Shown: one piece after another, positions 36,953 to 45,639 of the stretch
How positions within the stretch are numbered: position 1 is the first letter of the stretch
Layout of the letters: each line of letters begins with the position of its first letter
Assembly: GCF_014208035.1 (NCBI RefSeq)
Contig: NZ_JACHMK010000001.1
Location: forward strand, 1,612,001 to 1,676,000
DNA: 64,000 nucleotides
Direction: 5' to 3'
From: Schaalia hyovaginalis
Lineage (GTDB): Bacteria > Actinomycetota > Actinomycetes > Actinomycetales > Actinomycetaceae
Program-made: the position numbers and the translations under genes
Notes under the pieces: model-generated
Told to the model about the DNA's origin: nothing
Database searches by the model: none
Seen by the model: the letters and a program-made list of their open reading frames with translations, nothing else

Positions 36953-37378
36953 TCACTCGGATTTCTCCGAGATGTTGCCGTCCTGGTCGATCTCCCAGGT
37001 CTTCTGCGATTGCGCCGCCACGGCGCCGATGATGAACTTCGGGCCCTTCTCGATCTTGACGATCGAGGTCGTGAGCTTCTCGGTCGCCTCCGAGTAGGCG
37101 TAGGGGACGACGAGCATGCCGTACTTCTCGGTCGGCTTCTTCACGTCGGAGGCGAGGTAGATCTGGTCGAGGTCGGGGTTGTCGGCGAGCGTGTCGAGGA
37201 TCGTCTGGCGGGCGAGCTCGAGGTCGGCCTTGGTCTCGGCGTCCTCGCCCTGAGCGGCCGAGTCGGAGGCGGCGGACTGGGCGGCGGGGGCGTCGGAGCC
37301 CGAGCACGCGGCGAGGGCCGAGGAGCCCGTGAGCGCGAGGGCGAGCGCGACGCTGATGCGCAGGAGCGAGTTCTTCAT
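36953..37378 (-). CDS. Small lipoprotein, unknown function
   Basis: 141 residues. Signal peptide with lipobox SSALAACSGS, then an Ala/Ser/Asp-rich linker and a compact domain with no family I recognise (ARQTILDTLADNPDLDQIY, KKPTEKYGMLVVPYAYSE, KFIIGAVAAQSQKTWEIDQD). It is between two GH3 genes on the same strand with gaps of about 70 and 90 bases, so it may be a surface-associated accessory protein of the same system. Confidence 0.75.
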   Translation of the reverse strand: MKNSLLRISVALALALTGSSALAACSGSDAPAAQSAASDSAAQGEDAETKADLELARQTILDTLADNPDLDQIYLASDVKKPTEKYGMLVVPYAYSEATEKLTTSIVKIEKGPKFIIGAVAAQSQKTWEIDQDGNISEKSE

Positions 37379-37468
37379 GGGAGTGTCCTTTTCTTCACAG
37401 GGCTTGCGCCCTCGTTCATGATGGTCTGGGGCCGCGGGGCGGGGCGGCCCGCCCCGCGGCCCGGGGGC

Positions 37469-39841
37469 TCAGTCGGTGATGACCGAGCCGTCGAGGTGGA
37501 GTCCGAAGCCGTAGTCGTAGGTGTTGCCCGCAGCGTCGGTGTAGGGGGTCACGTCCTTGGCGACGTCCTCCTTGTTGGCCTCGACCGTGTCCATGTCCTT
37601 GGGGAACTGGATCGGAAGGCGGCCGTTGGATTCGTGCAGTCCGAGGGTGATCTTGACGAGGGCTTCATCGGCGGTGCCGAAGCCGATGACGATCGCGTCG
37701 GAGGCGGACTCGAATTCGGCGGGGATCACCGGGTTGGTCGCACGGATGATCGTGATGACCGGGATGTCCTTGCCGGAGGCGTCGACCGCTTCGCGGGTGC
37801 GGAGCATCGCGTCGAGGTCGGCCTCGTTGGTGAGGCGCGAGGTGTTGCCGAAGTAGGAGCGGTTCTCCTTGGTGCCGTCGGGCAGGATGTCGCCGGAGAT
37901 CGAGACCTTGCGGACGTTCGGCCCGTCGGCCGTGTAGGGGCGGTACTGGAGGGACAGCGGGTACCAGGTGTTGGTCTCGGTGTCGTGGCCGGAGTTGGCG
38001 AAGACGGCGCCGGCGCTCGGGGAGTTCATGCCGACGAGGGCGATGTCGACCTCGGACAGGTCGGGCGCGGTGTAGCTGAAGGTGCCGTCGGCATTCTCGG
38101 TGACCTCGTCGGTGACGACCGCCTTGAAGTACTTCTTGAGGACGTCCTCGTCGAGGGAGAGGCCCTCGGTGATCTCGCCGGGGCCGAAGAGCGAGGTGCG
38201 GCCGAGATCGAAGGTGTGGGGGACGTAGACGGTCTTGTCGGAGAAGTCGGCCTTCTCGTTCAGCGTGATCGCGCCGTCGTTCTTCAGGGTGACGATCGAG
38301 TTGAGCTGGGCCTCGATACCGGCGTCGACCTTGTCCTGGGAGCCGACGCTCGCCTGCGAGGCCTCGAGCTCGAGGTAGGGGTTGTCGAAGGCGTCGGCGT
38401 TGAACTCCATCGCGAGGACGCGCTGGGCGGACTGCTGCCAGCGGGTCTGGGCGTCGATGTCGTTCACGCCCGCCTCGAAGTCCTTCTGCCACATGTCGTA
38501 GGCGGCGAGGACGGGCGCCGCGTCGTTGTTCCCGCCGAACATGTCGGTGCCGCCCTTGATGACGGCGTAGTGGCGCTCCTCCTTCGTCATGTCGTCGATC
38601 CCCCAGCCGGTCGCGATGAAGACGTCCGGGTCGGACAGGGCGTTCGTGATGCCCCAGTCGGAGCAGACGACGCCGTCGAAGCCGTTCTTCTCGCGCAGCT
38701 CGGTGAGCTTGCCGGCGTCGTAGGAGGAGCCCTTGCGATCGGTGTAGACGGGCTCGCCGTTGGCGTCGAGGGTCACCGAGTAGGAGGTCATGACGGCGGC
38801 GGCGTCGAGGGCCTTCTGGAAGACGGAGATGTGCTCGGCGGAATTGGCGCCGACCATGACCTCGTACTTGCCGGCTTCGGTGTGGGATTCGCGCCCGCCC
38901 TCGCCGGCGCCGTCGCCGGGCCAGTGCTTGATCATCGCGTTGACGGAGTCGGCGCCCCAGCCCTGGTCCTCGCCCTTCTCGTCGAAGGTGCCCTGGAAGC
39001 CCTCGACGTAGGCGGCGGCCATCTGACCGGCCATCGTCGCGTCCTCGCCGAAGGTTCCGGATACGCGGAGCCAGCGGGGCTCGGTGGCGAGGTCGATCTG
39101 CGGGGACAGGGCGGTGGAGATGCCGAGGGCCTTGTACTCCGAGGAGGCGGCCTTGGCGAATTCGAGGACCGTCTCCGGCGAGAAGGTCGCCGCGAGTCCG
39201 AGCGAGGACGGCCACTTGGAGATCTCACCGGCCTCGGTGAACAGGCCGGTGTTCGACGCGTCCGAACGGGGGTCCGAGGAGTAGTTCACCGGGATGTAGG
39301 GGGTTGCCTCGGCGGCGAGGGTCTCCACGTAGGCCTGCATCTCGTTGACCCACTGGACGTTCTGCTTCGCATCCGAGGTGCCCGCGTTGAGGACGTTGCG
39401 CAGGAAGGACTGCGACAAGTAGGTCTTCTGCTCGTCGGTGAGGCCGTCGCCGGGGGCGCGCTCGTGGGAGGAGAAGAGCATGAGGCCGGCCATCTGCTCC
39501 TTGGACAGGCCGGTCACGTAGTCGGCGGCGCGCTCCTTGGCGTCGAGGCGCCAGTCCTCGGCGGGATCGAGTTCGCCGTTGCCGTTGAGGTCCTTGAAGG
39601 CGTAGGTGTAGTCGCCGTCCTTGGCCTCGACGGTCTTCATCCCGCCTTCGGTGGAGAAGGAGAGCACCTGGCCGCCGTTGGGGTTGACGACCTGAGTGAA
39701 GGCGGTCTTGCCATCGGTCTTCTCAGCGGTGGTGTAGGTGTTGCCCGATCCCGACGCCCCGGTGGTCGTCGAGCATCCGGCGAGCACGAGCGCGAGGGCG
39801 CCGACTGCGGCGGCCGCGCTTGTACTGCGAGAGATCCTCAT
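37469..39841 (-). CDS. GH3 glycoside hydrolase lipoprotein
   Basis: 790-residue secreted GH3 enzyme. ATG 39841 has GAGGAG upstream and a lipoprotein signal ending VLAGCSTT. An EF-hand-like segment (DLNGNGELDPAEDW) precedes the TIM barrel, which has FGEDATMAGQMAAAYVEGFQ, MIKHWPGDGAGEGGRESH and the nucleophile Asp in GVVCSDWGITNAL. The sandwich domain follows (GEITEGLSLDEDVLKKYF, GRLPIQFPKDM). It is the GH3-N plus GH3-C layout without the fibronectin domain. The frame stays open upstream to 40219, but that part is not coding. It is divergent from the HAD gene, and direct repeats lie in its promoter region. Confidence 0.92.
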   Translation of the reverse strand: MRISRSTSAAAAVGALALVLAGCSTTTGASGSGNTYTTAEKTDGKTAFTQVVNPNGGQVLSFSTEGGMKTVEAKDGDYTYAFKDLNGNGELDPAEDWRLDAKERAADYVTGLSKEQMAGLMLFSSHERAPGDGLTDEQKTYLSQSFLRNVLNAGTSDAKQNVQWVNEMQAYVETLAAEATPYIPVNYSSDPRSDASNTGLFTEAGEISKWPSSLGLAATFSPETVLEFAKAASSEYKALGISTALSPQIDLATEPRWLRVSGTFGEDATMAGQMAAAYVEGFQGTFDEKGEDQGWGADSVNAMIKHWPGDGAGEGGRESHTEAGKYEVMVGANSAEHISVFQKALDAAAVMTSYSVTLDANGEPVYTDRKGSSYDAGKLTELREKNGFDGVVCSDWGITNALSDPDVFIATGWGIDDMTKEERHYAVIKGGTDMFGGNNDAAPVLAAYDMWQKDFEAGVNDIDAQTRWQQSAQRVLAMEFNADAFDNPYLELEASQASVGSQDKVDAGIEAQLNSIVTLKNDGAITLNEKADFSDKTVYVPHTFDLGRTSLFGPGEITEGLSLDEDVLKKYFKAVVTDEVTENADGTFSYTAPDLSEVDIALVGMNSPSAGAVFANSGHDTETNTWYPLSLQYRPYTADGPNVRKVSISGDILPDGTKENRSYFGNTSRLTNEADLDAMLRTREAVDASGKDIPVITIIRATNPVIPAEFESASDAIVIGFGTADEALVKITLGLHESNGRLPIQFPKDMDTVEANKEDVAKDVTPYTDAAGNTYDYGFGLHLDGSVITD

Positions 39842-39960
39842 TGGTTTCTCCTCAGGTTTGAACTTCAACTCCAGTGTTGTGAGAGCACCCGTCGCCTGCA
39901 TGGACTCTGAGTGACGCCCCGAGCCTATGAACGCCGTCGGGGCGAACTCATGCGCCTCTG

Positions 39961-40038
39961 CATGATCTGTCGCTTCGCCGACATGATTTGTCGCTCCGTT
40001 ATCGAAGCGTGATCGGGCCGCTATGGAATCGTGATCGG
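39961..40038. repeat. Helically spaced direct repeats in the GH3/HAD divergent promoter region
   Basis: CATGATCTGTCGCT (39961-39974) and CATGATTTGTCGCT (39982-39995) differ by one base and start 21 bases apart. CGTGATCGG occurs at 40008-40016 and again at 40030-40038, 22 bases apart. The TGAT cores thus recur four times, on nearly the same face of the helix apart from one 26-base step. The 247-base gap holds no gene. Tandem half-sites spaced by about two helix turns are typical of dimeric activators, including LytTR regulators. Confidence 0.5.
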
Positions 40039-40088
40039 CGGGAGGACTCCCCCGTTTCTCCAAGCCCCCGGTCGTATACGGTGGCGTT

Positions 40089-40907
40089 ATGCCCGATCCC
40101 ATGCTCGTCTTCACCGACCTCGACGGAACGCTCATCGACCACTCGCAACGGATCCCCGATTCAGCCGTCGAGGCTCTCGCGGCGGCGCACGACGCGGGGC
40201 ACCGCCTCTTCATGTGCACGGGGCGTTCCCTGCCGGAGATCTACCCCCGTCTGTGGGACTTGGGCTTCGACGGGATCGTGGCGGGCGCCGGCGGATACGT
40301 CCGCGTCGATGGAGAGGTCATTCACGACCGGAGGATCGACGCGACGACCATTCGGCGATTGACCCGTATTTGGGATCGTTTCGACGGCAGATGGATCTGG
40401 CAGGGACCGGACGCCATGCATCCCCACCCGGATTTCATGAATTCCTTCATGCGCCTCATGGACGCAGAGCTCTCCGGTTGGGAGGAGTACGCGAAGGCGC
40501 TCGCCCCCTTCCTCGAAGAAGGCCTCCCCTCCTCGACGACGAAGTGCACGGTCTACTTCGAGCACGGGCGAACGAGCGTGAATGAACTGCTCGATCTCAT
40601 CCCCGCGGATATGCGACTCATACCCGGCTCGATCGAATCCGAAGGAACGCTCGTCGTCGAAAGCTACCCGGCCGACGTCTCCAAAGGACGCGGGATCGAG
40701 CTCGTCGCGCAGCACTACGGCATCCCGCTCGCCCGAACCGTCGCGATCGGCGATTCGACGAATGACCTCGAAGCCCTCACCACCGCCGGTGTGGGGATCG
40801 CCATGGGCGGGGCTTGTGCCCGGGTGAAGGCCGCGGCCGACCATGTGACGGCCCCGATCCACGAAGACGGTTTCGCGCGGGCCTTGCGCATCGCCGCCTT
40901 GATCTAG
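40089..40907 (+). CDS. Cof-type HAD-IIB phosphatase
   Basis: 272-residue HAD hydrolase that probably dephosphorylates a sugar phosphate. Motif I is FTDLDGTLID with the nucleophile Asp. Motif II is MCTGRS. The Lys of motif III is in YPADVSKGRGIE, and motif IV is IGDSTNDLEAL. The C2-type cap domain lies between motifs II and III. Divergent from the lipoprotein GH3 gene and 9 bases upstream of an MFS gene. Confidence 0.9.
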   Translation: MPDPMLVFTDLDGTLIDHSQRIPDSAVEALAAAHDAGHRLFMCTGRSLPEIYPRLWDLGFDGIVAGAGGYVRVDGEVIHDRRIDATTIRRLTRIWDRFDGRWIWQGPDAMHPHPDFMNSFMRLMDAELSGWEEYAKALAPFLEEGLPSSTTKCTVYFEHGRTSVNELLDLIPADMRLIPGSIESEGTLVVESYPADVSKGRGIELVAQHYGIPLARTVAIGDSTNDLEALTTAGVGIAMGGACARVKAAADHVTAPIHEDGFARALRIAALI

Positions 40908-40916
40908 ACTGCTCCG

Positions 40917-42173
40917 GTGCGCTCCCGCTCCCCCTTGTCCTCCTCCCCCGCCTTCTTGCGGCTCTGGGTCGGGCAGACGGCGAGCCTCTTTGGCTTCCAG
41001 GTGGCGACGATCGCGACCTCGACGATTGCGATCACGCACCTGCACGCCTCGACCCGCGCCCTCGGAGTCCTCAGTGCGCTTCAAACGGCGGCCTTCCTCC
41101 TCATCGGGCTGCCCGCGGGCGCTTGGGTCGACGGATGGCGCAAGCGCCCGACGATGATCGTCGCGGATCTGATCCGTGTCGCCGTCCTCCTCACGGTCCC
41201 GCTCGCCGAGGCCTTCGGGACGCTCACCCTGACTCATCTCATGATCGTCGCCGCGGTTCTCGGATTCGCGACCGTCTTCTTCGACGTCGCCTACCAGTCC
41301 TACGTCCCCGCCCTCGTCGGCCCCGGCCTGGTCGCCGATGCGAACGGCCGTCTCGAGGCGAGCTTCCAGGTCGCCAGGGTCGGCGGACCAGGCCTCGGCG
41401 GATGGCTCCTCGGGGTCCTCGCCGCCCCCTTCGTCTACCTGTTCACCGCTGCGGCCTACCTGTTCAGCGCCGGGGCGATCCTCTTCATCTCAGACCCCGA
41501 GCCCGCGCCTTCCCGCGCGGGCCGGCCGGGCCTGTGGAAGCGGATCGGCGAGGGAGTGGCCTATGTGCGCTCGCAGCCCCTGCTCGCCCCGCTCTTCGCG
41601 TGCATCGCCGCCTCGGCCTTCTTCTCGCAGGGACAGGTCGTGCTGTTCCCCGTGCTCGTCCTGCGCGAGCTCGGGATGTCCGCGACCGCCCTCGGCGTCC
41701 TCCTGTCGCTCGGGGCGATCGGCGGCATCGCCGGAGCGATCGCCAGGCCGTGGCTGTCGCGCAGGCTCGGCGAGGGCCGCTCCATCAGCGTGTGCGCCCT
41801 CCTCGGAGTGGCCGCGACCCTGGGCCTGCCGCTTTCGGCCGGTCTCGGGCCTTGCGCCGTTCCGCTGATCGTGGGCGCCTCGGTGGTCTCCTCCTTCTTC
41901 CTCACGATCTACAACGTCACGCAGATGAGCCTGCGTCAGCGGATCTGCCCTCCGGAGCTCCTCGGACGCCTCAATGCGACCTTCAGGTTCGCCGTATGGG
42001 GCATGATGCCCCTCGGTTCACTCGCGTGCGGAGCCCTCGCGGGGGTCCTGGGCACCACCGCCGCCCTCTACCTGTTCATCGCGGGCAATCTCATCGCGGC
42101 GGCGCTCATGGCCTTCACCCCCGCGGGCCGTCTGGATACGCGACGCGACCCGGCGCGCCACCGGCTGGATTGA
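40917..42173 (+). CDS. MFS transporter (exporter-like)
   Basis: 418-residue protein with twelve predicted membrane helices. The TM2-TM3 loop GLPAGAWVDGWRKRP is the MFS motif A variant seen in the DHA3/enterobactin-exporter type, and SRRLGEGRSI is its counterpart in the second half. It probably exports a drug or small molecule; substrate unknown. GTG start, 9 bases after the HAD stop, with no clear ribosome site, so translation may be coupled to the HAD gene. Confidence 0.85.
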   Translation: MRSRSPLSSSPAFLRLWVGQTASLFGFQVATIATSTIAITHLHASTRALGVLSALQTAAFLLIGLPAGAWVDGWRKRPTMIVADLIRVAVLLTVPLAEAFGTLTLTHLMIVAAVLGFATVFFDVAYQSYVPALVGPGLVADANGRLEASFQVARVGGPGLGGWLLGVLAAPFVYLFTAAAYLFSAGAILFISDPEPAPSRAGRPGLWKRIGEGVAYVRSQPLLAPLFACIAASAFFSQGQVVLFPVLVLRELGMSATALGVLLSLGAIGGIAGAIARPWLSRRLGEGRSISVCALLGVAATLGLPLSAGLGPCAVPLIVGASVVSSFFLTIYNVTQMSLRQRICPPELLGRLNATFRFAVWGMMPLGSLACGALAGVLGTTAALYLFIAGNLIAAALMAFTPAGRLDTRRDPARHRLD

Positions 42174-42268
42174 CCGATTCGTCTCGCCGATGACCAGGGC
42201 GAGGGGCTCCGAGCGCGCTATCCTGAATGTGACGCACATCCTAGTCGCGCAGCTTGAAGGAGGACGCG

Positions 42269-42499
42269 ATGAACCAAGCGGAAACGATTCTTGCGGCACT
42301 GGGCGGTTGGGACAACATCAGGAGGCTCGAAGCGTGCATCACGCGCATCCGAGCCGATGTCCTCGACGACGAAGCCATCGACGAAGCAGCGCTCCGGAAG
42401 GCGGGGGCCTTCGGCGTCGTCACCATCGGCGACACCGTCCAGGTCGTCATGGGCCCCGAGACCGAGGCGATCGTCACCGCGATCGAGGCTCTTCGGTGA
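42269..42499 (+). CDS. PTS glucose-family EIIB domain protein
   Basis: 76-residue stand-alone EIIB. The phosphorylated cysteine is in RRLEACITRIRADV, with ALGGWDNI before it and the usual GVVTIGDTVQVVMG after. EIIB takes phosphate from EIIA and passes it to sugar bound by EIIC. ATG 42269 has AAGGAGG 5 bases upstream. The stop overlaps the EIIA gene (GTGA). No EIIC gene is in the window, so it must partner with one elsewhere or serve as a phosphorylation relay. Confidence 0.9.
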   Translation: MNQAETILAALGGWDNIRRLEACITRIRADVLDDEAIDEAALRKAGAFGVVTIGDTVQVVMGPETEAIVTAIEALR

Positions 42500-42960
42500 C
42501 TCTCATCGTTCACGCACCCCTCAGCGGGGTCGTGATCGATGTGGAGGACGTTCCCGACCCGGTCTTCGCCGGGGCGATCATCGGACCGGGATTCGCGATC
42601 CTCCCCGACGCAGAAGAGCGGGTCACCCAGGTCCGCGCACCGGCGTCCGGCATGGTCTCCGCCTTCCACCCCCACGCCTTCGTCATCAGCGCCGAGGGCG
42701 AGGCGCCCGTCCTCGTCCATCTCGGCATCGACACGGTCGATCTCAAGGGCGAGGGCTTCACCGCCTTCGCGGGCGAGGACGAGCCGGTCCGCCAGGGGGA
42801 CCCCCTCATCGAATGGGACCTCGGCGTCGCGAGGGCGGCGGGCCTGCCCACGGTCGTGCCGGTCATCGCCCTGTCCCCCGCGGCGCGCGTCACCAGGATG
42901 GTCGACGCGGGTGCGCGGGTGGAAGCCGGTGACCCCATCGCAGGCTTCGCACTCGGCTGA
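42496..42960 (+). CDS. PTS glucose-family EIIA
   Basis: 154-residue EIIA of the Crr type, receiving phosphate from HPr. It shows HAPLSGVVIDVEDVPDPVF, the first active-site His region SAFHPHAFVIS, the phosphorylated His in VLVHLGIDTVDLKGEGF, and LIEWDL near the C-terminus. GTG start overlapping the EIIB stop. Such free EIIA proteins can also regulate sugar uptake. A strong hairpin follows. Confidence 0.92.
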   Translation: MTLIVHAPLSGVVIDVEDVPDPVFAGAIIGPGFAILPDAEERVTQVRAPASGMVSAFHPHAFVISAEGEAPVLVHLGIDTVDLKGEGFTAFAGEDEPVRQGDPLIEWDLGVARAAGLPTVVPVIALSPAARVTRMVDAGARVEAGDPIAGFALG

Positions 42961-42975
42961 GCCAAGCGGGACGAG

Positions 42976-43011
42976 GGGGCGGGCGCATCCTTTCCCGGAT
43001 GCGCCCGCCCC
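42976..43011. terminator. Bidirectional terminator between EIIA and malQ
   Basis: Perfect 15-bp stem GGGGCGGGCGCATCC (42976-42990) / GGATGCGCCCGCCCC (42997-43011) with a 6-base TTTCCC loop, between convergent genes. Confidence 0.85.
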
Positions 43012-43030
43012 TCTCCCGCGTTCGAAGCGT

Positions 43031-45181
43031 CTAAGCCCTCACCTGCGCGTTGAGGACGGAGAAGAGGGAGTTCAGGCGCGGGTTCGAAGGCAGGGCGTCG
43101 ATGAGGACCTCCACCCCGTCGCCGTCGCCCAGGGGCACCCGCCAATTCGGGTACTCCCGGTAGGTGCCCGGGAGGTTCTGCGGCCTCCGATCGCCCACGG
43201 CGTCCACGAGCGAGGCGACCACCAGCTGCGAGGGGGTCTTCGCCACGTACGCGTGCAGGGCCTCGATGATCTCCTCCTCGGTGGGCGAGGCCGAAGACAC
43301 GAGGCCGTACTCGCGCAGACGCGCCGTCACCTGCTCGAGTTCCAGACGATCCTGCGCCCTCACCGATTCGACGTCCTCCACGAGGAGCCCCAGCTCATGA
43401 CGCAAAGTGGTCTGGATCCCCTGAAGATAACCGGCCGTAGGCGGGAGGTCGTGCGTGTTCACGGCCGCGAGGCATTCGCGCCGGTAGGCGCCCGGATGCA
43501 GGGGCCACCCGCCCTCGTCCTTCTCGAACCAGAGGATCGAGGTGCCCAGAATCCCCCGATCGCGCAAGTAGTCGCGCACCCAGGGTTCAACCGTTCCGAG
43601 ATCCTCGCCGATGACGACCGCGCCGGCGCGCTGGGCCTCGACGAGCACGGCGCCGACCATCGCCTCGTGGTCGTAGTAGACGTAGGTCCCCTCGGAGGCA
43701 CCGCCCCCCGCGGGGATCCACCACAGCCTGAAGAGGCCCAGAATATGGTCGATCCGGATCGCGCCCGCATTCGCCAGGGCGGCCCGCACCATCCGGCGCA
43801 GCGGCTCGTACCCCGATTCGGCCAGCGCGCGCGGCGACCACGGCGGTTCCGACCAGTCCTGCCCCTGCTGCGAATACATGTCCGGCGGCGCCCCCACCGT
43901 CATGTCCTTCGCGAAGAGGCCCTGATGAGCCCATGTCTCCGAGCCCTTCGAGTGAACGCCGACGGCCAAGTCGGCCATCACGCCGATATCCATGCCGACC
44001 GACTTCGCGACCTTCTGGGCCTCGCGGAACTGCTCCGAGGCGATCCACTGGCACCACTGCCAGAACTCGACGCGATCGGCGAGTTCGAGCCGCGCCTGAT
44101 CCGCGCTCGGAGCACCGCAAGAACCCACCTCATCGGGGAGCACGACGCCCTCATTCGCCTCCACCAGGGCGCACCAGAGCGCGAAGTCGCGCAGATCCTG
44201 CCCGCCCTCGGCGACGAAATGACGGAACTCCGAATTCCGGTGGTAGGAGCGCGGCACTGCGAAGAGGAGTTCGAGGGCCTTGCGCTTCGCCTCCCAAGTA
44301 CGATCGCGATCCACGAGGGCGTCCGTCGTATCGGTCGCATTCGCGGCCAGGCGCAGCTCCTCGATGGCCTTCTTCGCCTCGAGGGTCAGGGCCGAGTACT
44401 CGTGGATCGCCTCGGGGCGCACGTACACCGGATTCACCCAGCGGCGCGAAACCGGCAGGTACGGTGAGCTCTCCATCGGCGCGATCGGCGAAGACGCGTG
44501 GATCGGGTTGATGAGGAGGAAATCAGCACCGCGATCGGCGCACACGGCGACGAGGTCCGCGAGGTCCTCGGCATCGCCCAGCCCCCAGGACTTCGACGAG
44601 CGCGTCGAATACAACTGCGCCGCCACCCCCCAGCGCCGCCTCCCATCGGCGAGCGGACCGTTGTCGATGCGGTTCGGCGCCACGAGCAGCGTCGTCGAAT
44701 GCACATCGCCGCCCTCGAGGGTCGCGATCACCCGGTGCCAGCCCGCGCCCAGATGAGCGGGGGTCTCGAAAGTCGCGCGCCCCACGAGGGCGCCATCGAC
44801 CCACCTCGGGGGCACCCAGCGATCGAGCTGGACGCAATCCCCCGTGCTTCCGTCCTCGGCGACCCAGGTCACCCGCACCCACGTGCCATCGGGGACGTGG
44901 ACGGGGAACTCCCGGGATGAGCCTTCGCGCGCGACGATCGTCGCAGGCAGGGCGCGCCTCCACTCCCGGGTCTCCGTCTCCTCGAGCGCGGCGTGGACGT
45001 CCCCGACCGTCGAGGAGCGCGAAACCGCCACGCCGAGCGACTCGAGAACCGCCAGAAGGGACTCGGCGCTCACATCCTTCTGATTGCCGTACCAATCCCA
45101 GAAGTGGGCCGATACGCCGTTTCGATCAGCGAGGGTCCGCAAGGCTCCGATGTCGGCGGTTGCAGGGGCGTTGAGATCCAC
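43031..45181 (-). CDS. malQ: 4-alpha-glucanotransferase (amylomaltase, GH77)
   Basis: 716-residue enzyme that transfers maltodextrin chains in maltose and glycogen metabolism. An N-terminal extension and a beta-sandwich-like part of about 150 residues, as in actinobacterial MalQ, precede the GH77 barrel. The barrel has SSPYLPVSRRWVNPVYV, the nucleophile region AGAIRIDHILGLFRLWWIP, the acid/base Glu in VVIGEDLGTVEPWV and the third acidic residue in NTHDLPPTAGYL. Located between PTS genes, consistent with a carbohydrate regulon. Confidence 0.95.
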   Translation of the reverse strand: MDLNAPATADIGALRTLADRNGVSAHFWDWYGNQKDVSAESLLAVLESLGVAVSRSSTVGDVHAALEETETREWRRALPATIVAREGSSREFPVHVPDGTWVRVTWVAEDGSTGDCVQLDRWVPPRWVDGALVGRATFETPAHLGAGWHRVIATLEGGDVHSTTLLVAPNRIDNGPLADGRRRWGVAAQLYSTRSSKSWGLGDAEDLADLVAVCADRGADFLLINPIHASSPIAPMESSPYLPVSRRWVNPVYVRPEAIHEYSALTLEAKKAIEELRLAANATDTTDALVDRDRTWEAKRKALELLFAVPRSYHRNSEFRHFVAEGGQDLRDFALWCALVEANEGVVLPDEVGSCGAPSADQARLELADRVEFWQWCQWIASEQFREAQKVAKSVGMDIGVMADLAVGVHSKGSETWAHQGLFAKDMTVGAPPDMYSQQGQDWSEPPWSPRALAESGYEPLRRMVRAALANAGAIRIDHILGLFRLWWIPAGGGASEGTYVYYDHEAMVGAVLVEAQRAGAVVIGEDLGTVEPWVRDYLRDRGILGTSILWFEKDEGGWPLHPGAYRRECLAAVNTHDLPPTAGYLQGIQTTLRHELGLLVEDVESVRAQDRLELEQVTARLREYGLVSSASPTEEEIIEALHAYVAKTPSQLVVASLVDAVGDRRPQNLPGTYREYPNWRVPLGDGDGVEVLIDALPSNPRLNSLFSVLNAQVRA

Positions 45182-45282
45182 GAATTCGGCTCCTTCGGTT
45201 CGCGTCGTGCGAGCGCCAGTCTAATTCGTCGACAACCACCGGGGACGGCCTCGGAGGGGAAAAACTCGAAGCGTGTGCGCTC

Positions 45283-45531
45283 TCACTGGGGCGCGTCGCC
45301 GTCGAGGATCCTCCCCATCTCGTCGGCGATCGCATCCGAAGCGAGACCCGCGACGATCTGCACGACATTGCCCGAGCGGACGACCGCGAGCACGCAGTCC
45401 AAGCGAAGGGCCGCCTCCTCGACGGCCGCTTGATCATTGACCTCGACGCGAATCCGCAGCGCACAGGGCTCGATGTCGCGGATGTTCCCGCTTCCGCCCA
45501 GTGCGTCGATCAGCTCGACAGCCGCGCTCAT
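45283..45531 (-). CDS. Second PTS glucose-family EIIB domain protein
   Basis: 82-residue stand-alone EIIB with the phosphoacceptor Cys in IEPCALRIRVEV, preceded by IDALGGSGNIRD. It resembles the EIIB at 42269 in size but differs strongly in sequence, so it is not a recent duplicate. ATG 45531 fits the family start. It is 101 bases upstream of malQ on the same strand and could share its transcript. No EIIC adjoins it. Confidence 0.88.
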   Translation of the reverse strand: MSAAVELIDALGGSGNIRDIEPCALRIRVEVNDQAAVEEAALRLDCVLAVVRSGNVVQIVAGLASDAIADEMGRILDGDAPQ

Positions 45532-45639
45532 TGATTCCCTTCCGTCATCTCTGCGATCCCCGTCACAGCCTAGTGCTCGTCTCACGAAGTGGGCAACGCA
45601 ACGATTCCCCTCGGCCCTTGACTCCGACGGTGGACGACA

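Noticed and set aside
36908..39910. Open plus-strand frame of 1000 codons antisense to the lipoprotein genes
   Set aside because: Same composition artefact; the opposite strand encodes a lipoprotein and a GH3 enzyme with catalytic motifs and good ribosome sites.
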